Assembly: GCA_963995525.1 (NCBI GenBank)
Contig: OZ023218.1
Coordinates: 51,168,541 to 51,232,540, forward strand
Origin: Escarpia spicata
Lineage: Eukaryota; Annelida; Polychaeta; Sabellida; Siboglinidae
Reading direction: 5' to 3'
Length of the DNA: 64,000 nt
In this document: one piece after another, positions 23,001 through 40,795 of the stretch
Numbering within the stretch: position 1 is the stretch's first letter
How the letters are laid out: each line of letters opens with the position of its first letter
Position numbers and translations under genes: made by a program
The notes under the pieces: model-generated
Databases searched by the model: none
Told to the model about the DNA's origin: nothing
The model's input: only the letters and a program-made list of their open reading frames with translations

Positions 23001-26000
23001 TGAAAAATGCTCAAACCTGAACAGTCACTGGAATGAGATATCCTTGCCCAAAACCACCTTATCTGACAGAGAAGCATTCTAGCCAATGATTTTGACAGTT
23101 GCATGATCACACATACAGTTGTTAGTTCAGAATAATTTTCAAGGATGTGAAAATCTGTCTCCCTTGAAACATTCATTGCCATGGTAATACAAATTTGGTT
23201 ATATGTTCAGTATTAAAAGAGATATGGCATATTGGTTATATGGGCATTTTCGGGTAGTGGCTACATAAGTGGTATATAAATGTACTAAAAGTGTATGTAC
23301 TGATGCTCACTTGCTTCTTTCCATCTTCTTTTGAACAGTGGCCTTTGAGCTACCAATTGGCAATGTTTAACAAAATAGTTAATTTATGTTATTTATTTAC
23401 AATGTTATATATTAGCAGTGCCACCTATTGGAGAAATATGGGAACTAGAGTTATTAGTTAACGATTCCATTGTGAAGATTCATTCCACAGGCATTGCGAA
23501 GAGGTTTAAAATAATAAATGATGTAATGCCACAATAATGATGATAACCCTTGGTGTGTTGTACCATGTCCATGGGTAGGTCACCATAGATGTAATGTCAT
23601 ACTAGCCAATATTATTGAATAAAAGGCAATATGAAATATTAGTAATTTACAGAAACAGGAGTGTCAGTTAACTGTCACAGAATTTCCAAATGTAGTCCTA
23701 CCACTTTTAATACTAAGTACTCTACATTATTTAATAAGACTGAACAACAAGACAGCCACCCAGAGAAGGTGGACAAGTCTTTTGGCTTATCGAGAGTCCA
23801 ACCAATCTACATGTATCCCGCCTGTCTGAGGTATGTGTCAATTGTATTTATTCACACTACTAACACCCACACAATCAGCAGATAATATGTTCCATTCATT
23901 TACACTGCTCCTTTACTAATATAACTTCATGTCCTCTGGTCCTTCTCTCTTTCTTAACTGAGGAAAAATATTTCTATCAATATTTTAAACACTTCTATCT
24001 GATCTCCTTTCAATCTCCTGGTCTCTAGTGTTGTTAAACCACATTCTTTTAAGCGTATTTCGTAACTAAGATCGCTCAGTTTTTGTACCATTTTAGTCGC
24101 TCTCCTCTGTACTCTTTCTAGCATATCTATGTTATTCCTGCGATATGGCCTCCACGTTTGTATACAATATTCTAAATGTGGCCTAACTATTGTTTTGTAC
24201 AGCGGTATTATTAGTTCCATTTCCTTATACGCTATATTTCGCCTAATTAATCCAAGGATTTGATTTCCCTTTGAAACTGCAATTCTGAACTGCTTTGAAA
24301 CCTTCATATCAGCACAAATGGTTAACCCTAATTCCTTTTCTTTTACAGTAGTACTTAGTACAGTACCCCCCACTGTATATTGTACACCTTCGTTCCCATG
24401 TCCAGTGTGGAGGCATTTACATTTCCCAAAATAGAACAACATTTGCCACTTTTCAGATCATTTGATCAACCTGTCAAGATCATCTTGTAAATGCTGACTG
24501 TTTTCATCACATTTAATCCTTCTAAACACTTTTGTATCATCCACAAATTTCAACAACTTGCTTGTTATATCATCGTCCAAATCATTGATATATATTAAGA
24601 ATAATATAGGTCCCAGTACTGATCCCTGTGGTACCCCACTAAAAACTGATTTCCAGTTTGAAGACTCCCCATCAACTACTACCCGTTGTCTTCTGTCATC
24701 AGCCATTGTTCTATCCAGTTTATTATATCATTTCCTATGCCAGGGGCCTTTAGTTCAAGCAGTAATCTTTGATGTGGCACTTTGTCGAAAGCTTTCTGAA
24801 AATCTAAGTAGATGGTATCTACTGGTGTTCCCTCGTCTACCCACTTAGTGTCTTTTAGTGATATCTCCAAAAACACATAATGTTTTTGTTAAGCATGACC
24901 TCGCTTTTAGAAACCCATGTTGAGATGGGTTTATTAAGTTATGTTTAACAAGAAAATCCACCATGTCATCTTTAATTACTCTTTCTAATAACTTGCAAAT
25001 CACCGATGTTAAAATTAACTGGTCTGTAATTCTGACTTGTTTCTCCAACTTTTTTACATAATGGACTTCAATAAACTAATCCAACCGTTACTGTTGAGTT
25101 TCCTGTAACTATGTTACAACAAACAGCTTCTTCGCAATCTGCTTCTCTTTATAATTTTATTTCATAAGCCTGGATAGATTCTTTAATATATAAAATAATT
25201 CCACCTCCCCTTCTTCCTATTCTATCTTTCTTAAACATTACATAGCCTGTCAGTCCCAATTCAGCATCTGATATATCGGTGGTGGCCCATGATTCGGTTA
25301 TACCTATTATGTGAGGGTCAATATCTTCTACCATAATGTTTAGTTCATTTCTTTTGTTTACTATACTCCTTGCATTTAAACAAACACATTTATATCCAGC
25401 TTCAGAAGAGTTTTCCAGACTGTTCTTTGCTGATTTATTTGTGCTGTCTTTACCTATGCCTCCAGTTTCAGGCTTCTCTGTGAATCCCCACTGTGCATCT
25501 AGTTGAAATAAATCCAGCCTGTCCCACTGTCAACAGATCGCAACAGATTCTCTGAGAATACTGCTGCCCCCTTTCCACTTAGATGGAGGCCATCTCTCAT
25601 GTATATATATTCCCTCCCAACAAAGTATCTCCATAAATCTGTGAATCCCACCCCCTCTTCTTCACACATCTGCTCAACTAGTGCGTTGATCGCCATCCTC
25701 TTGTAGTTTTGATATGTTGGCCCCCTTCCTCCCATTACTGGCAAAATTCCTGAGAGAAAAATCTGTTTAATTCTTGTCTCTTCCTCACTAACTGCCTGTA
25801 CTTCTTTAACTTCCTCACTAACTGTCTGTACTTCTTTAACTTCCTCACTAACTGCCTGTACTTCTTTAACTTCCTCACTAACTGTCTGTACTTCTTTAAC
25901 TTCCTCACTAACTGCCTGTACTTCTTTAACTTCCTCACTAACTGCCTGTACTTCTTTAACTTCCTCACTAACTGCCTGTACTTCTTTAACTTCCTCACTA

Positions 26001-28716
26001 ACTGCCTGTACTTCTTTAACTTCCTCACTAACTGTCTGTACTTCTTTAACTTCCTCACGAACTGTCTGTACTTCTTTAACTTCCTCACTAACTGCCTGTC
26101 CTTCTTTAACTTCCTCACTAACTGTCTGTACTTCTGTACTATCGCAGTGGTTCCCTCCCTGTCTGCATTATCTGTCCCTATGTGTAGTAGTATAGACCCT
26201 CCTTTGCCATGCCCCAATACCTTCTCTACCCTTTCAATCACATGTTCTATCCAAAACAACGACATCCTCCCCCTCGCTTAGTGTCTTGTCTGTCTTCCTC
26301 AGAATAGAGTCGCCCATGAACACCCTCTCTTTTCTTATTGCCCCCTAATCACTGCCTCAGAGTAGCTCCTTCTCCGGTTTGCATCTGTCTGGTTGTAGTC
26401 TTGTTCCCCTGTCATCTTCTCTCCTGTCACATTCTTTCCTGTCGCTTTTTCTTTTGTCACCTTTCCTCCTGTCATCGTCCCTTTTATTAACTTCTCTTCT
26501 GTCATGTTTACTCTCAGTGTCTCACTTCCTTTCGTCCCATCAACTTTCGTCCCATCACATTTTCTTCTCTCCTCTCTCATCCCATTTTCTGTCATACCTC
26601 CTTCTCTACAGTCACTCTCTCCTGTCACCTTCACGCCTGTCACGTTTCCTGCCGTCGATTCTCCAATTTCTTCTCCAATCACCTTCCCTCCTCTCAGTTT
26701 CCTTTCCTCGGTCTTCTTGCCACTACTCTGCTCCTTCAGTCTCACAGTATTCCAAACTCTCTCCCTGTTGTCTCTCTCCATTCCACCTGTCTCCTTGCTA
26801 ATTCTCATCTCCATCCCCTTCATAATATCTGTCAACCTAACTACCTCCTTCTGCAGACATTCCACCTTCCAACACCCCACGCGCTGAAGGGAGAATCTCT
26901 TTTCCTTAGTATGTGTCCATGACTTCCCACAGCCAGACAAGACAAAATCCACCCAGCTGTGGCAGTCATCGCACACCAAGTATCGCTTTGCCTTGACTTG
27001 CCGCTTGCAAGGTGCCATATCAGAATTTATTTAATAATAATGATAATAATCTAATTAGCTATTCAAAATAGTTTAGTCAACTATGTTTATACTATTCACT
27101 ATGTAGTCTTTAAGAAGACTGTTTACTGCACACAAACGTTACACTTTACACTGTGGAGTACTTATAGCTTTTCGTGATGATGTTGTTGCAGAATCACTTC
27201 CAAACCTTTACTCGAATTGTGAAATAGTATGGACAAAAATAACTTTGCACGAAACAAATCCATATACATGTACTTTGCATCCTATTACTGACCCTCCAAT
27301 GATCATCTCCAATCTCTCCATGAATCTTTGACAAACCTATAAAGATCACAAAAAACTCCCCTAAAATAGTCATTGCAGGAGATTTTAACCTTCCTGATAT
27401 CAACTGGCGCAACCAGTTAAGGGGAGAAGCTACCCCTACTTCCCCCCACCAGGCCTTCTAACACAGTCAAGAAATCGTGGACACTATATGTAGCCCCTAG
27501 ATGCCGCATTAATGCAGCTGTTTTCTCCTTCTACCCCAGAGCAATCTATATATGGAACATGATCCCAACACAAATCACTAAAATAGAAAGCCTCATTGCT
27601 TTTCAAACAGCCATCATGAACCTTACATTTGGCACACCCAATCACCTTAACTGCCTTTAAATAATTTATTAATTTACACAACCCACTGCGCATGTGCACA
27701 AACACCACAAACTCCTGCTTTAGTCCAAGATTGGGCTGTTTGGAGTACCCGACCTAAGATTTCCCCCGACTCTTGCCCACCAAAGTTTCAGCTATAGCCT
27801 ACGACTAACTTCCTCAAATACACTTTCTCTGACTACCGTTTACCTACAGCTGTTTCTTAATATATATCTATGGATAGTTTACAAATAATATTTACGTAAT
27901 AACAATACTTATTTCTTAAATCTTTCCACATACATTTTCCACACACATTTTCCCAAATTTCTGCACGGATATCCACAATGAACTGAGCCCAAGATTTCCC
28001 ACCTGCACTCTCTGGATAACCTAAGTCTATATAATAATTGGCAAAAGCCATAAGGTCATTATGCCAATATGGGGGGGGGGACATATGCCAAAGCACTATA
28101 GGGAATTTAGAGTCATCTGCCGTGGCTGTGTCCACCGTGGCTACAAACACAACTGTTTTGGTTCCAGTTCTTTATTGTTCTATTAAAAAAGCTGTTAGCA
28201 TAAACTTGAGTCTTGGCCGACACCCAAATAAATCGTTCACTGTGGCCTCGAGTGTTGTTAATTGAGTGAACAAGGTGGCTCGGCAAAGGAAGGGCTGCTT
28301 CTCCGTGTAGAGATTTATAGTCTATAGAATATTGAAGAGATTTCTTCTTCTTCAGGATTATTAATTTATTGTGGAAACCCTGGCAGTCGAGGAATAATTT
28401 GTTGTAACTTATAGACTATTATACAGATTTATATAATATACCTTTGCTTTGATGTTGTTTTGGAAAATAATATCCGTCAAAGGTAGATATGGGTATTTCT
28501 GGAAAGGACAGGCTTCTGGAAAGGTTTTTTTACTAGAGGCAGCGCGCCGAGAGTGTAGAGCTTTCGCCGACCGGGCACCGAATTTCGAAGTCGGAGGAGC
28601 CTTACCATTTCTCTGTAAACGTCGTCATTGAAAGCCGGTGTCAATTTTATAAGTCCCATTAAAATGAAAAATAACCCTATTGTCATAGATAGAACAAGTA
28701 ATACAGCATTTGCCAT
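19814..28716 (-). CDS. TMEM35A: TMEM35 / NACHO-like membrane chaperone gene
   Basis: Exons 28716-28606, 21788-21653 and 20070-19814 join in frame to 167 codons plus TGA, matching the usual length of TMEM35A. The N-terminus (MANAVLLVLSMTIGLFFILM) is a signal-anchor/first membrane segment followed by GLIKLTP. Exon 2 ends TTEVVCGTLLAIVPG; exon 3 has two hydrophobic stretches around NVILFGMMCGAVYI and ALVFGLLLGCRF, then a Lys/Glu/Arg-rich cytosolic tail ending KKEQ. TMEM35A (NACHO) belongs to the DoxX-like family and in vertebrates is an ER chaperone for nicotinic acetylcholine receptor assembly; that role here is inferred. TMEM35B is the alternative paralogue. The gene is divergent from LANCL3. 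Intron 1 (6.8 kb) and intron 2 (1.6 kb) are packed with transposons. Confidence 0.85.
20294..20463 (-). repeat. Inverted left arm of the PLE
   Basis: Reverse complement of 20966-21236 minus about 100 bp (roughly 21062-21160). It retains the 3' half of the hammerhead but not the CTGATGA core. Confidence 0.88.
20464..21151 (+). pseudogene. PLE C-terminal fragment with GIY-YIG endonuclease
   Basis: The open frame runs through the left arm, so its first about 35 codons (from 20357) are antisense repeat. The true part has a Lys-rich linker (KKKKTNKKTKNK), then YQIPCKNCGAEYIGETGR and KTRLEEHRKD, i.e. the zinc-binding CxxC plus GIY-YIG core with conserved Arg and Glu, then LTDHMTTENHIIDWE and IREAIWIRK-like sequence. 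The reverse transcriptase domain is absent through 5' truncation, so it is non-autonomous. The stop TGA (21149-21151) lies inside the hammerhead motif. Confidence 0.85.
21144..21187 (+). ncRNA. Hammerhead ribozyme motif in PLE terminus
   Basis: Order on the plus strand: GGTA, CTGATGA (21148-21154), stem II AGTCGACG/CGTCAAC around loop TGACA (one C-A mismatch), GAAA (21175-21178), minimal stem III GCCTC, then TACC, which pairs with GGTA as stem I. The predicted cleavage is after the C at 21183. PLE pseudo-LTRs are known to carry hammerheads with a minimal stem III. The inverted left copy has lost CTGATGA. Confidence 0.72.
21296..21390 (-). repeat. tRNA-like SINE head fragment
   Basis: The minus strand contains a perfect B box (GGGTTCGAATCC, 21314-21303) in a T-arm-like stem, preceded by an anticodon-arm-like CTGGACTGTCAGTC. 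The A-box half is not convincing, so I read this as a truncated tRNA-derived SINE, not a tRNA gene. Confidence 0.45.
21476..21618. repeat. 36-bp tandem repeat (4 copies) in NACHO intron 2
   Basis: Units around ACATCGATAGGATGTACAC, almost identical. They begin about 40 nt from the exon 2 donor on the minus strand. Confidence 0.93.
21653..21788 (-). CDS. TMEM35A: NACHO-like exon 2
   Basis: Acceptor TTTCTTGCAG, donor GCCAG|GTAAAC. Encodes RKVFIRSAKVFPLAAQMGW through LLAIVPG, phase 1 at the end. A 36-bp tandem repeat starts about 40 nt inside the following intron. Confidence 0.85.
22388..22602. repeat. 41-bp tandem repeat (5 copies)
   Basis: Units containing ACATACGGTACAGGAGTTTG; nearly identical. 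In NACHO intron 1. Confidence 0.95.
22660..23263. mobile_element. Palindromic MITE with very long inverted arms and TA target
   Basis: GCCACTACCCGAAAATG at the left and its reverse complement at the right, each bordered by TA. Homology between the arms continues nearly to the centre (arms about 280 bp), so the whole 0.6 kb is a foldback hairpin. A TA duplication fits Tc1/mariner mobilisation. Non-coding. Confidence 0.82.
23954..25334 (-). pseudogene. CR1 endonuclease/RT remnants
   Basis: Pieces: VEDIDPHIIGITESWA and RRGGGIILYI (APE endonuclease), then LERVIKDDMVDFLVKHNLI, VDTIYLDFQKAFDKVPH (RT motif A), SGVPQGSVLGPILF (motif B) and LLKFVDDTKVF, where the FADD catalytic box has Ala to Val. 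C-terminal ILGLIRRN and LEYCIQTWRPYRR follow. Frames shift at least three times. Confidence 0.85.
25499..27018 (-). pseudogene. CR1 ORF1: zinc-finger plus esterase protein, broken
   Basis: The N-terminal 227 codons carry CDDCHSWVDF and SGCGKSW (PHD-like Cys pattern) and a Thr/Gly/Lys/Glu-rich middle (VTGEKMTGEQ). Esterase blocks follow in shifted frames: MGDSIL, LLHIGTDNADREGT and YMRDGLHLSGKG (block V with the His). CR1 ORF1 proteins typically combine such domains and bind nucleic acid. A stop interrupts between GDS and the next block, and frame changes flank the 30-bp array. Confidence 0.8.
25790..26135 (-). repeat. 30-bp in-frame repeat inside the CR1 esterase ORF
   Basis: About 11-12 units encoding RQLVRKLKKY on the minus strand, exactly 10 codons each, so the frame is kept through all copies. 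It looks like expansion of a single segment in the linker between esterase blocks. Confidence 0.95.
27230..27665 (+). mobile_element. Second LINE family fragment, plus strand
   Basis: Contains PKIVIAGDFNLPDINW, the endonuclease GDFN motif, then an abrupt jump to an RT C-terminus (INAAVFSFYPRAIYIWN, LIAFQTAIMNL). So the copy is internally deleted and a different family from the CR1 beside it. Confidence 0.65.
28606..28716 (-). CDS. TMEM35A: NACHO-like exon 1
   Basis: ATG at 28716 in the context AAAAAATGG, donor GAAATG|GTAAGG at 28605, phase 0. Encodes 37 residues ending FNDDVYREM. An upstream in-frame ATG (28746) exists, but the family N-terminus fits 28716. Confidence 0.85.
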
Positions 28717-29133
28717 TTTTTGGAAGACAGACAGACGGCGAACCAAAGCGCACTTTATGAACAGCTAAACAGAAGCTTTGAGTTAGACGGTGCGCGATGT
28801 TGTGGTGTCACACTGCATGTTGCCCCAATAATGTACTCTGAAATAATTATGCGTCTCGTTCGTTAGGTAAATATTGACACAGCAACACATAATAAAACCA
28901 TCTCAAAATTATTGTATAAAAGTGAATACATACACATGCATTGAGTCATAGATGACGAAGTGACTTTAAACGGTGATTAAAATTGGCAAAAACATATGTA
29001 AACGATTAACGCCAATTTATAAATGGTATTATTTGACATTTGCGACACCGGATTTAACCCGCCCTCGATGAACTGCCGGGTGCATGTATACGGAATGCGT
29101 TTTGGTTTGTTATTGTCATAACAAACTATAATC
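28717..29133. promoter_or_regulatory. Shared divergent promoter region of NACHO and LANCL3
   Basis: 417 bp separates the two start codons, which point away from each other. No TATA box stands out. Being the only sequence between them, it must hold both core promoters unless either gene has distal 5' UTR exons. Confidence 0.55.
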
Positions 29134-37021
<7,888 letters not shown>

Positions 37022-37059
37022 GTCAGGACACACTAGGAGGTTTGATGTTGCTTTCAGAG

Positions 37060-38780
37060 TTCCGTTTTGTGTTGTGTTTGTAGAGTGGTAAGGTAAGATA
37101 CTTGTGTCGGTTCTAGTGCTACATTTATACTTCATTTGTGAAAAACTTATGTGTGTTATGATAAGGTAAGACATATGTTGGTTCTGGTAGTACATCTCTA
37201 TTACTATTGTGAAATCCTTATTATGAATGTTATGATAAAGTAAGCCATATGTTGGTTCTGGTAGTATGTCTCTATTGCCACTGTGGAATCCTTATTATGT
37301 ATGTTATGATAAGGTAAGACATATGTTGGTTCTGGTAGTACGTCTCTATTACCATTGTGAAATCCTTATTATGTATGTTATGATAAGGTAAGACATATGT
37401 TGGTTCTGGTAGTACATCTCTATTGCCATTGTGGAATCCTTATTATGAATATTATGATAAGGTAAGATATATATGTTGGTTCTGGTAGTACGTCTCTATT
37501 ACCACTGTGGAATCCTTATTATGAATGTTATGATAAGGTAAGACATATGTTGGTTCTGGTAGTACGTCTCTATTGCCACTGTAGAATCCTTATTATGTAT
37601 GTTATGATAAGGCAAGACATAAGTTGGTTCTGGTAGTACATCTCTATTGCCACTGTGGAATCCTTATTATGTATGTTATGATAAGGTAAGACATATGTTG
37701 GTTCTGGTAGTACGTCTCTATTGCCACTGTGGAATCCTTATTATGAATGTTATGATAAGGTAAGACATATGTTGGTTCTGGTAGTACGTCTCTATTGCCA
37801 CTGTGGAATCCTTATTATGTATGTTATAATAAGGTAAGCCATATGTTGGTTCTGGTAGTACGTCTCTATTGCCACTGTGGAATCCTTATTATGTATGTTA
37901 TGATAAGGTAAGCCATATGTTGGTTCTGGTAGTACTTCTCTATTGCCACTGTGGAATCCTTATTATGTATGTTATGATAAGGTAAGACATATGTTGGTTC
38001 TGGTAGTACGTCTCTATTGCCACTGTGGAATACTTATTATGTATATTATGATAAGGTAAGACATATGTTGGTTCTGGTAGTACGTCTCTATTGCCACTGT
38101 GGAATCCTTATTATGTATGTTATAATAAGGTAAGCCATATGTTGGTTCTGGTAGTACGTCTCTATTGCCACTGTGGAATCCTTATTATGTATGTTATGAT
38201 AAGGTAAGCCATATGTTGGTTCTGGTAGTACGTCTCTATTGCCACTGTGGAATCCTTATTATGTATGTTATGATAAGGTAAGACATATGTTGGTTCTGGT
38301 AATACGTCTCTATTGTCACTGTGGAATCCTTATTATGTATGTTATGATAAGGTAAGACATATGTTGGTTCTGGTAGTACGTCTCTATTGCCACTGTGGAA
38401 TCCTTATTATGTATGTTATGATAAGATAAGACATATGTTGGTTCTGGTAGCACGTCTCTATTGCCACTGTGGAATCCTTATTATGTATGTTATGATAAGG
38501 TAAGACATATGTTGGTTCTGGTAGTACGTCTCTATTGCCACTGTGGAATCCTTATTATGTATGTTATGATAAGACATATGTTGGTTCTGGTAGTACGTCT
38601 CTATTGCCACTGTGGAATCCTTATTATGTATCTTATGATAAGGTAAGACATATGTTGGTTCTGGTAGTACATCTCTATTGCCACTGTGGAATCCTTATTA
38701 TGAATGTTATGATAAGGTAAGATATATGTTTGTTCTGGTAGTACATCTCTATTGCCATTGTGAAATCCTTCTTATGAATT
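37060..38780 (+). repeat. 74-bp minisatellite (about 23 copies) after LANCL3
   Basis: Unit contains GATAAGGTAAGACATATG and TGGTTCTGGTAGTACGTCTC. It starts about 40 bp after the stop codon, so it may be in the 3' UTR. Each unit has GGTAAGA, a consensus-like 5' splice site. The first unit (37088-37160) is the most diverged. Confidence 0.95.
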
Positions 38781-40523
38781 TTATGATGAAATTGAATTAT
38801 TTTTGTTCCAATATCCTTGCACGTTGTTTGATTAACACTCCAATGTTGCAATCAAGTAACTAAATTGAACACTGTGGTCTTGGGTTGAGTTTAGTCCTGA
38901 TTTTGGTTACCAACTCAAAGGGACATTTTTGATGTTATTGACTTAGGTAGTCTTTGCGAAGGAGTTGAATTGTAATATTAAATAATTGTCTGTAGTTGTC
39001 GACTTTAAATTAGCATTTTGGAATGATATCCAAGTAATGTAAAATTTGTGGAGTAAAAGGAAGTCTTTATGTGCCAATATGCAGCTACAAGTAAGACGTT
39101 ATCCTGATATTGTTTAGCATAGTACTTATGTTGATGTGGCATAGCCAGATGTTATTGGTGAAATGTAAATAATGCAGGCAGTTTGCCATGAAATGTATTT
39201 TAAATTCTAGTTACCAGAAGAACAAAGTACTTGTTTATTTGTATGTTGAATTTTACTTTTAGATTTGTGAATGATTGTTGCTGTAAATGACATTATATTT
39301 AGCGTAATCCTTTATATTACAGGAAAACTGGTATTATTAACAAAGCAAAAAACATGTTTGCAGAAAAGAGGTATTTATTTTATATGAAATGTTGGTGTTT
39401 TGCGTTGAAGCCCTGTATATGTGAAGCTGTGTTGGAAGGGAAACCCTTTCTAAATATCAGTTTCACAAATGCAGTTGTGCAGTTGTGCAGTTGTTTTATT
39501 TCAAATAAATTACACAAAAGATACACTGGTGTAGTTCATATCCTGTCCTGCTTGAAGAATAGTTCTATTTAGTGATTTTAATTATGCAAGTAGACTTCTT
39601 CAATAGACAACTTCAATAACAAGGTGCAGACTTGAATCATTGTGACATCATAATATATACAGTGTAGTATAAACTACACATCTAACAAATGGCCCACCTG
39701 TCTGGACGCCACTGCTAAATGGTAAAGTTGATATTCATAAACAGATTCAAGATTTTAAAGTAATACATATCATGCAATATTGTCCACTAAATTAAATACA
39801 AATAATACTTTATCAGTCCGTATCCGGTACTAAGATGAAGTCTCACTGTACAGTGCTGTGCCTTGGAATGTGTCGGTGCACTTTGTACAACTTTGTACAA
39901 CACACCTATTCAGTGTCAATCTGAGGATAGGCCAGCAATTTCTTATAAACATTCAACAGATAATTATACTTTTTGTGTAGATGAAAGATTGTTGGCCTCT
40001 TGATAACATGGTGGTTTTCTTTTCCACCTACTTTGTATGGCTTTGAATAACAATCCTGTTAACTTGTGTATTGTAAAGATAGGTTGCTGTAGTAACTGCT
40101 CCAGCTAAGAGCAGTTTAATGGTCACTAACACGTAACTTAACTGACCAGTCATTTCAATTGTATCATTTCACAAGCAGATTTCAATTAATCATGCTACTG
40201 CAGACACCAACTGTGTCAATCAACAACAAATAAATTGGAACAAGTGAATAAGAAAAAAGCAGATACAGCTGTAGATAGGTTTGTATTCAAATCAAATGTA
40301 AAATATTAGAAAATAAATAAGTAATGGATGGTAAATACATATGTACATAAAACACACACATCACAATCGGCTGGTTTTCAACAATCGAGCTGTTATTTTG
40401 ATTAAAACATGAAACGCTACAAAAGCTAATCAAGTCAAAAGACCCCTGAGCTGTGCTGTTAATTGTATCATTCCCCTCAGTCCTGGCAACCCTGTGTCCT
40501 GCTATTACCCCGAGGGGGTACCT
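38781..40523. other. Intergenic/3' UTR region between convergent LANCL3 and TNFAIP3
   Basis: AT-rich. A candidate LANCL3 polyadenylation signal AATAAA is at 39504-39509. No supported gene. The two genes face each other across this stretch. Confidence 0.45.
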
Positions 40524-40795
40524 CTATCGAGGCATGAACCCAAAGGAGGTTTCTGTTGTGCTAGTATGGTCCAGGTCATTCTGTTGGAATGCTACTGCGC
40601 TGCCACCAATGGTGCCCCCTGGTGTCAGATACAGACTGTAACACTGAGAGCAGTACCCGTCCAGATTTGGGTCACCATAGCGATCGCAGTTGCCTGCATT
40701 GCACTGCGTAGCGCTGACATGAGGTGGCGCCACAGGTCGTTGCGGTGTGGGGGGAGAGGAGGGAACTGTGTGCTTGGGTCGAGTTGCTCCCAGTG
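40524..40795 (-). CDS. TNFAIP3: TNFAIP3 last exon: zinc finger 4
   Basis: Acceptor TTCCACCAACAG at 40796; encodes QCNAGNCDRYGDPNLDGYC with SQC and the C-terminus TSFGFMPR; TAG at 40526-40524. Confidence 0.85.

Larger units (their letters stand above)
23735..27018 (-). mobile_element. CR1-type LINE, internally deleted copy
   Basis: In minus-strand order: ORF1 N-terminus (27018-26335), GDSL-esterase block GDS near 26300, a 30-bp repeat expansion, the esterase C-terminal block (25744-25499), the start of an APE endonuclease (25334-25149), then a jump into the middle of RT (25048) and on to the RT C-terminus (23954) and 3' UTR (to about 23735). Roughly 1.2 kb between endonuclease and RT fingers is missing compared with the copy at 45.6-48.1 kb. 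Several frameshifts. Sits in NACHO intron 1. Confidence 0.88.

Noticed and set aside
26379..26887. Ser/Leu-rich plus-strand frames
   Set aside because: Antisense of CR1 ORF1.
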